From Bacillota bacterium (GTDB lineage: Bacteria > Bacillota > Sulfobacillia > JACIYH01), in contig JASEFA010000003.1 of NCBI GenBank assembly GCA_030019365.1, positions 309,728 through 373,727 on the forward strand: DNA of 64,000 nucleotides, in the 5' to 3' direction. Each line of letters starts with the position of its first letter. The first letter of the stretch is position 1. Position numbers and translations under genes: made by a program. This document shows positions 58,701 to 64,000 of this stretch, one piece after another. The notes under the pieces are model-generated. The model was not told the DNA's origin. It searched no databases and saw nothing but the letters and a program-made list of their open reading frames with translations.

Positions 58701-60243
58701 GGAACACCTGGTCGGGGGCCTGGCTGACGGCGGTGATCACCGTCTGGCAGGGCACTTCGAGCTCCGAGCCGGGGACGGGCACCGGGCGCCGGCGGCCGCG
58801 GGCGTCGGGGTCTGCCAGGCGGTTGCGGATCAGGCGCAACCCGGTGACGCCCACGTGCTCGCCGCGGTGGCCGTCCTCGGGGGCGCGGGCGCGGCCATCG
58901 CCCAGCACGGCCACCGGGCTGGCCAGGAACACGAAGCGCACCCCTTCCTCGCGGGCTTCCTCCACCTCTTCGGGGAGGGCGGTCATCTCCTCGGGGGAGC
59001 GGCGGTAGTATACGGTGACCTCTTCGGCGCCCAGGCGCAGGGCGGTGCGGGCGGCGTCGATGGCGGTGTTGCCGCCGCCGATCACCGCCACCTGCTTCCC
59101 CACCCGCAGGGGCTGGCCCAGGTTGGCCAGGCGCAGGAAGGTCACGCCGTGGTACACGCCGGGCAGGTTCTCCCCGGGCAGGCCGATGAAAAGGGGCTCG
59201 TGGGCGCCGATGCCCAGGAACACGGCCCGGAACCCCGTGTCGAACAATTGCCCGAGCGGTAGCTGGGGCCCCACCGCCACCCCGGTGCGGAACTCCACTC
59301 CCATGCGGCGGATGAGGTCGATCTCGGCGTCCAGCATCTCCTTGGGGAGCCGGTAGGGCGGGATGCCCACCCGCAGCATACCCCCCAGCACGGGCAGCGC
59401 CTCGTACACGGCGACCGGGTAGCCCCGGCGGGCCAGGTGATAGGCGCACGCCATCCCGGCGGGGCCGGAGCCCACCACCGCAACCCTTTCCGGGCGCGGG
59501 GGATCCATGTCTTCCCGGATGATGCGGTCCAGTTCCTCCACCTGGCGGAGGACGTACTCGCCCACGAAGCGCTTGATGCGGGACTTGGCCACCGGCTCGT
59601 CCACCGTGCCCCGCTGGCACACGGTCTCGCAGGGGTGGTGGCACACCGTCCCGCAGATGATGGGGAAGGGTATGGCCCGGCGGATGAGCCGCCACGCGTC
59701 CACGTACTTGCCCTGCCGGACCAGGGCCACGTACCCGTGGGGGTTGACCCCCGAGGGGCAGGCCTGCTGGCAGGGGGATTTGCCCCGCTTGTCGATGAGG
59801 AACTTGTTGGGTACCGCCTGGGGGAAGGGGCGGTGGATGGCCTTCCGCCGGCTCAGCCCCAGGTTGAACTCGTCGGGTACCTCCACCGGGCACACCGCCG
59901 TGCAGTCGCCGCAGCCGGTGCATTCCCCTTCGTCCACGTAGCGGGGACGGCGGAGCAGCCTGGCCCGGAAGTGGCCGGGCTCCCCGTCCAGATCCTGCAG
60001 GGTGGTGAGGGTGTGGATCTGGATGCTGGGATGGTTGAGGCACTCGGTCATGCGGGGCCCCAGCAGGCACATGGCGCAGTCGTTGGTGGGAAAGGTCTTG
60101 TCGAGCTGGGCCATGCGTCCCCCCAGGCTGGCCCCCGACGTGACCAGGTGGACAAAGTAGCCGCCCTCGGCCAGGTCCAGGGCGGCCTGCATGCCGGCGA
60201 TCCCGCCGCCGACCACCAGCAAGGAGCCCACCGTTTCTGCCAT
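55741..60243 (-). CDS. HdrA - NfnB/GltD - HdrA fusion flavoprotein
   Basis: A 1500-residue cytosolic iron-sulfur flavoprotein. Order: HdrA-like FAD segment (VVGGGIAGMQAALDLAEGGY), ferredoxin motif CTGCGDCTAVCPVE (about 106), NfnB/GltD unit (about 155-600: SPCQQACPSGVNPHGYVALV, ICGTVCHHPCETVC, VAVVGSGPAGMACAYHLARR, VAVIGGGNTAIDAARTALRL), Cys cluster CLDCGICSECLQCESAC (about 640), HdrA remainder (CAGSRDDNHAPYCSSVCCMY). A second HdrA follows (VCHCGTNI about 939, VAGGGLAGMQAALSLADQGF about 1080, CVGSRTTGRQYCSRTCC) and two C-terminal [4Fe-4S] motifs (CAACLTCVRVCPY, CRGCGTCAAECPA). Three flavin sites and many clusters suggest electron bifurcation or a wiring hub; no HdrBC, hydrogenase or formate genes adjoin. 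Confidence 0.88.
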   Translation of the reverse strand: MAETVGSLLVVGGGIAGMQAALDLAEGGYFVHLVTSGASLGGRMAQLDKTFPTNDCAMCLLGPRMTECLNHPSIQIHTLTTLQDLDGEPGHFRARLLRRPRYVDEGECTGCGDCTAVCPVEVPDEFNLGLSRRKAIHRPFPQAVPNKFLIDKRGKSPCQQACPSGVNPHGYVALVRQGKYVDAWRLIRRAIPFPIICGTVCHHPCETVCQRGTVDEPVAKSRIKRFVGEYVLRQVEELDRIIREDMDPPRPERVAVVGSGPAGMACAYHLARRGYPVAVYEALPVLGGMLRVGIPPYRLPKEMLDAEIDLIRRMGVEFRTGVAVGPQLPLGQLFDTGFRAVFLGIGAHEPLFIGLPGENLPGVYHGVTFLRLANLGQPLRVGKQVAVIGGGNTAIDAARTALRLGAEEVTVYYRRSPEEMTALPEEVEEAREEGVRFVFLASPVAVLGDGRARAPEDGHRGEHVGVTGLRLIRNRLADPDARGRRRPVPVPGSELEVPCQTVITAVSQAPDQVFLADSGLIRTPVGTLVVDPVTLATNLPGVFAGGDAVTGPATVIEAMAAGREAAESIHRFLQGEDLRAGRSARPLLEEIAHLEFDTSGVPRQRRVHPRKLAPASRVRSFAEVVLPYTEEEARREASRCLDCGICSECLQCESACQKQAVRHGDGPATVELKVGAVVLAPGFDLIDAATVPAYGHGIYRNVVSGQELERLLSATGPTGGHVERPSDGKAPHRVAFIQCAGSRDDNHAPYCSSVCCMYATKQAIMVKDHHPDTEITVFYGDLRAVGKGFDKYLLSAQERGVRYLPTMISTLKEDPTTGNLVIRYWLDGRLHQEEFDLVVLATAARPPAAAGELARAAGIALDRHGFAAVDPLAPVKTSREGVFAVGGFTAPRDIPESVMMASAAAAQAGALLRDARGQMIRKKEYPPPLPVTGQPPRVGVFVCHCGTNIASVVDVEEVARAAATLPEVVHAEATMYACSQAHLGRIRELIAEKGLNRVVVASCTIRTHRSLFQETLREAGLNPFLFEMANIREQCSWVHRDDPAAATAKATDLVRMAVAKVARAEPLTLFTVPVIPRALVAGGGLAGMQAALSLADQGFHTYLVERQPELGGMLRRLHSTLETGPVAPILADLRRRVTENPHIEVFTGSHLLEFSGHAGHYRSLIRLPDGSTREFEHGALILATGTEEYRPTEYLYGEDPRVLTRLEFEELLASRPEQVRGLGTLAFIGCVGSRTTGRQYCSRTCCSQTVKNALRIKELNPDAQVIVLYRDMRTYGTRELYYREARRRGVSFLRYRAEEPPRVGITGAGDLLLAATDVQSGRRITVHPDLVVLSTAAVPADGVAHLASLLKVPLDEHGFFLELHPKMSPMDLPSNGIYVCGAAHAPKAISETIFQAQGAAARAASLLAKEELLAGGIVATVTEDKCAACLTCVRVCPYRVPFINQRNVAQIDPVQCRGCGTCAAECPAAAITLPGYHKDQLAAMLTGLFAESRRPNLSSG

Positions 60244-60654
60244 GATCGTTGCCCCCCGTGAACGTGTGCGGTTTCTCATGCGCCATTTCCATTATAGCGG
60301 CAAGCTGGAATATTTGCCAAATTAGTGCTTGCGGGGACAATTACAGCGGTGTTGCAGAGCAAGTGCCCTGGGGATCTCGTCACAAGCTTGGCCCGACGCG
60401 CTTACGTTCCAGTCCCTGCCGGCCGGCCGGGTGCATGTGACCACGGGAGCGATGGCACCCTGCTTGCATAATCATGCGCCACCCCCGCTTCCCTGCGTGT
60501 GCATGGATGGGCGGTGGGTGCCAGAGCAGGCCGGGGGGCGCAGTCGCCGGGGGGTCATCGGATGGGGAGGAGAGGAGGGGAGGGGCTGCGGGGCGACCCA
60601 ATGGGGGGCAGGAAGACCGGGGGGTACGGCGAACCTGTGGGTGGGAGGGATCTA
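60244..60654. other. Intergenic region between divergent HdrA-fusion and phosphodiesterase genes
   Basis: Apart from the minus-strand promoter, the 411 bases hold no recognisable gene. GCTTGCATAATC near 60460 could contain a CATAAT -10 for the rightward gene, without a good -35. The stretch 60540-60650 is a G-rich purine run. Confidence 0.4.
60291..60320 (-). promoter_or_regulatory. Promoter of the HdrA-fusion gene
   Basis: On the minus strand TTGGCA (60320-60315), 18-base spacer, TATAAT (60296-60291), 50 bases before the ATG at 60243. A GGGGGG ribosome site precedes the ATG. Confidence 0.75.
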
Positions 60655-62565
60655 ATGGTGGGAGAGAGGGCTGCGCGGTGGAGCTGGCGCTGGTTGGGCC
60701 TGGTCGTCTTGCCCCTGGTGATGCTGGGAGCGTCCGCGGGTGCGGCCGTGGTGGCACTCGGTCTGCAGGGAGACCTGGACGCATATGCTCCGGTCGATGT
60801 TGGCCCCCTGGCCGCGGGCGAGAACAGCGCCCGGCTGGCGCAAAGGGTAGTGGTGGTGGTCGTGGATGGTCTGCGGGTGGATGTCTCCCGCCAGATGCCG
60901 TTCCTGGAGTCGCTGCGGGGCCGGGGAGCCTGGACATCCCTCACTACCGGGCAACCCTCCTTCTCCAAGCCCGGGTACGCCGTCCTTTCCACCGGGACCT
61001 GGCAGGAGTACCACGGGGTGACCATGAACAGCCACCCCGGACAGGTGAAGGTGGATACCATCTTCACGGTGGCCCGCAACGCCGGCCTGCGCACCGCCCT
61101 GTTCGGCTACACCTACTGGGGTGAGGTCAACCCCGTCGTGGATCGCTCCCTGGTAGGGGAATACCCCGACCACGAGCTGTATGCCCGCGCCCGGTCATCC
61201 CTGGAGGCGCGGGAAGCCGATCTTACATACGTGCATCTCAGCGCGGTAGACGTGGCCGGGCACGAATCCGGCGGTGGCATGTCCCAGCAATACCTGGAGG
61301 CCGCCCGCCAGGTGGACGGCATGATCGCCGGCCTGGTCTCCTGCCTGGACCTGAGTCACGACGTGCTGATCGTCACCGCCGACCACGGTCAGCTGGACCG
61401 CAACAACCGGGGCGGCAGCGGCCACGGGGGCTGGGAGCGGGTAGTTACCACCGTTCCCCTGATCATGGTGGGGTCCCATGTGCGGGAAGGCGAAATCCCT
61501 TCGGGCCGCCAGGCGGACGTCGTGCCCACGGCGGCCGCACTGCTCGGCCTGCCCGTTCCGGCCCAGCGCCTCGGCAATGTGCTCTGGGCGGGGCTCGATG
61601 TCCCCGATGACGTCCGTGCCGATAAAGAGGTCAAGGGTGCCTCCGAGACTCTCGCTCTGGCCCGTGCTTACGTGGGCGCGGTGGCCCAGCTGCTCGGGCA
61701 GCCCTCATCGGCGGGGAGTTCGTCTTCCCCGTCCTCCACCGCCTCCTTGGGCAGCCCCGAAACCCCGGATCCGCTGGCCGAAGCGAGCGCCACCTATGAG
61801 GAGGCCCGCAGCCGGTTGCAGGCCTCCGAATACCAGCAGGCCTTCGAGCTGGCCCAAAAGAGCATGGACCAGGCGAAAGGCGCCATGATGGCCGCCCGGT
61901 CGCGACTGGTGTGGGCCCACCGGTGGCCGCGGCTGCCCTTCCTGCTGGTGCCCCTGGTAGTCCTGGGACTGCTGGCCTGGAAGAAACGCCGTCCCCTGCT
62001 GGAGATTCTGGCCTGGGGAGGGGCGTACCTGGTCCTCTACCATGTGCTTTACCGCTGGGTGTTCGGAGACGTCTACTCCCTGAGCGTGTTTCCCGATGGA
62101 TCGCTGCCCACCATGTTTCGCCTTTTCGGCCTCCCCGCCTACCTGGCGCTGGCCATCGTCATCGGCGCTGCCCTGTGGCGGGGCACCGCCGTGCAGCAGA
62201 CGGTGCCGGCGGGATGGAGCGGGCGACAGCATCTGATCTGGCTGGTGGAGAAAACGATCCTGGGCCCCTATGTGATCCTGGGCCTGGGAGTTGTCCTGGG
62301 CCTGTTCGCCGTCGGGTACCGCCTGGGTCCGTACCTGCCCTCGTTTCGGGCCAACTTCCTTTACTTCTCTGCCCTGCTCCAGCTCCTGTGGCTGGGCCCG
62401 ATCGCCGTCATTGCCCCCGTGGTGGCCTGCCTGGTCACCAGGCAGCGCGTTGGGCCGGAGACAGCCACGCCTTCAGCCCCCACCGGTGCAGCATCTGGCG
62501 GGGCGCCGTCGGGCGGCGCAGCAGGCGGTGGTGCAGCATCGGGCGGGAGTGCAGGCGTCAGATGA
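60655..62565 (+). CDS. Membrane alkaline-phosphatase-superfamily protein (phosphodiesterase/phosphatase-like)
   Basis: A 636-residue protein: N-terminal anchor, then an extracytoplasmic domain with metal-site motifs VVVVDGLRVDVS (Asp), PSFSKPGYAVLSTG (nucleophile region), HLSAVDVAGHESGG, VLIVTADHGQLD and SGHGGWE, the pattern of type I phosphodiesterases/nucleotide pyrophosphatases. A Ser/Pro linker and helix (about 355-425) lead to five or so C-terminal membrane helices and a Gly/Ala tail. Substrate unknown. ATG 60655 follows GGGAGGGATCTA. Ends eight bases into the convergent PLP gene. Confidence 0.8.
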   Translation: MVGERAARWSWRWLGLVVLPLVMLGASAGAAVVALGLQGDLDAYAPVDVGPLAAGENSARLAQRVVVVVVDGLRVDVSRQMPFLESLRGRGAWTSLTTGQPSFSKPGYAVLSTGTWQEYHGVTMNSHPGQVKVDTIFTVARNAGLRTALFGYTYWGEVNPVVDRSLVGEYPDHELYARARSSLEAREADLTYVHLSAVDVAGHESGGGMSQQYLEAARQVDGMIAGLVSCLDLSHDVLIVTADHGQLDRNNRGGSGHGGWERVVTTVPLIMVGSHVREGEIPSGRQADVVPTAAALLGLPVPAQRLGNVLWAGLDVPDDVRADKEVKGASETLALARAYVGAVAQLLGQPSSAGSSSSPSSTASLGSPETPDPLAEASATYEEARSRLQASEYQQAFELAQKSMDQAKGAMMAARSRLVWAHRWPRLPFLLVPLVVLGLLAWKKRRPLLEILAWGGAYLVLYHVLYRWVFGDVYSLSVFPDGSLPTMFRLFGLPAYLALAIVIGAALWRGTAVQQTVPAGWSGRQHLIWLVEKTILGPYVILGLGVVLGLFAVGYRLGPYLPSFRANFLYFSALLQLLWLGPIAVIAPVVACLVTRQRVGPETATPSAPTGAASGGAPSGGAAGGGAASGGSAGVR

Positions 62566-63865
62566 CGCCCAGCTCGCGGCCGATATCGGCGCAGGCGTCC
62601 AGGGTGAGGTCGAGGTCCTCCCGGGTGTGGGTAGCCATGAGGCTCAGGCGGACGCGGGAGAGCTTCCGCGACACCGCCGGGTAGAACACCGGATTGACGA
62701 AGATGCCCCGTTCGTGCAGCCGGCGAGCCATTTCGTTGACCTTGTAATCGTCCCCGATGATGAGGGGGACGATGGCGGTTTGGGCGTTACCCAGGTTGAA
62801 TCCCAGCGAGCGCAGGTGGGAAGTCAGGTGGCGGATGTTGTCCCAGAGTTGCTCCCGCAGTTCCGGTTCGTTTTCGATGACGTCCAGGGCAGCCAGCACC
62901 GAGGCGGTGACCGCCGGGGGCAGGGCACTGGAGAACATGTAGGGACGGGCGAAGATGCGCAGGTAGTCGATGACCTCCCGGGTGGAGGCCACAAAGCCGC
63001 CCACTCCGCCCAGCGCCTTGCTGAGGGTGCCGAAGACCACATCCACCTGTCCCTCCACTCCCCAGTGCTCCGGGGTGCCCCGGCCGTGGGCGCCGATCAC
63101 CCCGGTGGCGTGGGCTTCGTCGATCATGAGGCGGGCACCGTGGCGGCGGCATATGGTGATCAGTTCGGGAAGGGGCGCGATGTCCCCGTCCATGCTGAAC
63201 ACCCCGTCCACCACCACCATCTTGCCGCGGTACTGGTCTTGCGCCTTCTCCAGGATGCGCTCCAGGGAGTGCAGGTCCAGGTGCGGGTAGACTTTGCTGG
63301 TGGCGCCCGACATGCGGCACCCGTCCACGATGCTGGCGTGGTTCAGGATGTCGTTCACCACCAGGTCGCCGGGGCGCAACAGGCCGGCGAGAGCTCCCAG
63401 GTTGCCGGCGTACCCGGCTGCGAATATCATGGCGTCTTCGCATCCCTTGCAGGCGGCCAGCCGCTCCTCCAGCTGGCGGTGGATGCCCATCGTTCCCGCC
63501 AGGAGGGGGACGCTGCCGGCCCCTGCCCCGTACTCCCGGATGGCGCGCATGGCCGCCTCCACCACGCGGGGGTGGGAAGTCAGCCCCAGGTAGTTGTTGG
63601 AAGCCATCATGACCATCTCGCGGACCTGGCCGGTGAAGGGGTCGCGGATATGTACCCGGTGGCCGGAGCTGGAGACCAGGGTGCGGCGGTACAGGTCATG
63701 CTGGCGGGCGCGCACGCCGGCCAGATAGGTGGAGAACGCATGGGCCTTGCCGAAGACATCGGCGTCTTCCCACTGGTAGTAGTCCGCCAGGCTGGTGCCG
63801 ATTCTCTCGTTCTCACCCGGGCTGGCGCCCATCCCGTCATTCTCGGCCAGAGCCTGCTCGTGCAT
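62558..63865 (-). CDS. Alpha-oxoamine synthase family PLP enzyme (KBL/BioF-like)
   Basis: A 435-residue PLP enzyme: MASNNYLGLTSHPRVVEAAM, GAGSVPLLAGTMGIHRQLEE, LMIDEAHATGVIGAHGRGTP and the PLP-Lys motif GTLSKALGGVGGF. The family condenses amino acids with acyl-CoA (8-amino-7-oxononanoate synthase, 2-amino-3-ketobutyrate ligase, serine palmitoyltransferase). The N-terminal about 45 residues exceed BioF and KBL, so the specific product is open. ATG 63865 follows AGGAGGTAGG. Confidence 0.85.
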   Translation of the reverse strand: MHEQALAENDGMGASPGENERIGTSLADYYQWEDADVFGKAHAFSTYLAGVRARQHDLYRRTLVSSSGHRVHIRDPFTGQVREMVMMASNNYLGLTSHPRVVEAAMRAIREYGAGAGSVPLLAGTMGIHRQLEERLAACKGCEDAMIFAAGYAGNLGALAGLLRPGDLVVNDILNHASIVDGCRMSGATSKVYPHLDLHSLERILEKAQDQYRGKMVVVDGVFSMDGDIAPLPELITICRRHGARLMIDEAHATGVIGAHGRGTPEHWGVEGQVDVVFGTLSKALGGVGGFVASTREVIDYLRIFARPYMFSSALPPAVTASVLAALDVIENEPELREQLWDNIRHLTSHLRSLGFNLGNAQTAIVPLIIGDDYKVNEMARRLHERGIFVNPVFYPAVSRKLSRVRLSLMATHTREDLDLTLDACADIGRELGVI

Positions 63866-63902
63866 GGGCCTACCTCCTGTGCACAAAACTGTGCTCAGCC
63901 CT

Positions 63903-63931
63903 ATCATAGCATGCCCGCCGCCATCCCGCAA
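63903..63931 (-). promoter_or_regulatory. Promoter of the oxoamine synthase gene
   Basis: On the minus strand TTGCGG (63931-63926), 17-base spacer, TATGAT (63908-63903). Starts about 30 bases before the ribosome site. Nothing is recognised from 63932 to the window end. Confidence 0.7.
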
Positions 63932-64000
63932 GCCCGCGGACAGCACTGAGATCTTGAAAGTACGCCCAGAAAGAGGGTCCAGATCCAGATCCCAGTATAG

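Noticed and set aside
55813..59262. 1149-codon open frame opposite the HdrA fusion
   Set aside because: It is low-complexity Gly/His/Leu sequence caused by GC-rich third positions of the real gene on the minus strand.

Overview
The window is dense, GC-rich DNA with many GTG/TTG starts, strong Shine-Dalgarno sites, 1-30 bp gene overlaps and canonical sigma-A type promoters. The gene set combines membrane pyrophosphatases, the siroheme-dependent (Ahb) heme pathway, S-layer multiheme cytochromes, a Cys-type CcmE, an HdrA-like flavoprotein and a selenocysteine tRNA. This suggests an anaerobic, probably thermophilic or thermotolerant high-GC member of the Bacillota (Clostridia-like lineages). The taxon is inferred, not shown.

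Layout. 1-3.8 kb: the 5' end of an HxlR-type regulator (minus strand), a K+-dependent membrane pyrophosphatase behind a clear promoter, and a YeeE-half / TusA / YeeE-half sulfur (or selenium) transport cluster. 4-8.6 kb: ahbD-hemA-ahbC-ahbA-ahbB, behind what looks like a class II CRP/FNR-type promoter. 8.6-9.5 kb: a convergent LysR regulator. 9.8-18.8 kb: an SLH-domain decaheme cytochrome, a heptaheme cytochrome, a cytochrome b, then ccmEFABCD. 18.9-20.3 kb: tRNA-Sec and tatA-tatA/B-tatC. Heme synthesis, cytochrome structural genes, cytochrome maturation and the Tat exporter thus lie next to one another, apparently an extracellular electron-transfer module for a cell with an S-layer.

20.3-30.6 kb: glycerate kinase, a NUDIX protein, small or remnant genes (DppC tail, broken VapC), a large secreted PKD protein with a hydrolase fold that lacks its nucleophile, feoAB under a Fur/DtxR-like palindrome, a DUF1405 membrane protein and a quinate-dehydrogenase-like protein. 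30.6-37.9 kb: YHS protein, CopA, a two-component system, PlsY, a CstR-like CsoR-family repressor with a visible operator, thioredoxin reductase and a zinc-ribbon protein.

37.9-44.8 kb is the most unusual part. Four fluoride riboswitches (crcB motif), two on each strand, each with a terminator-type hairpin, head transcripts for a Cys-rich uncharacterised protein, a HEAT protein/cation-proton antiporter/NUDIX operon, a K+-independent H+-pyrophosphatase, and an unknown 242-residue protein. No CrcB/Fluc or CLC-F exporter is present. This looks like a fluoride-response island with two candidate new fluoride-response proteins.

44.9-50.2 kb: PepSY protein with a divergent-partner two-component system, a ChrB-like regulator plus MFS transporter under a double-palindrome operator, and a TnpB remnant. 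50.2-55.7 kb: hom-thrC-thrB-lysC and a LysE-type exporter (threonine branch). 55.7-60.2 kb: a 1500-residue HdrA-NfnB/GltD-HdrA fusion flavoprotein. 60.6-63.9 kb: a membrane-anchored alkaline-phosphatase-superfamily protein convergent with an AONS/KBL-type PLP enzyme.
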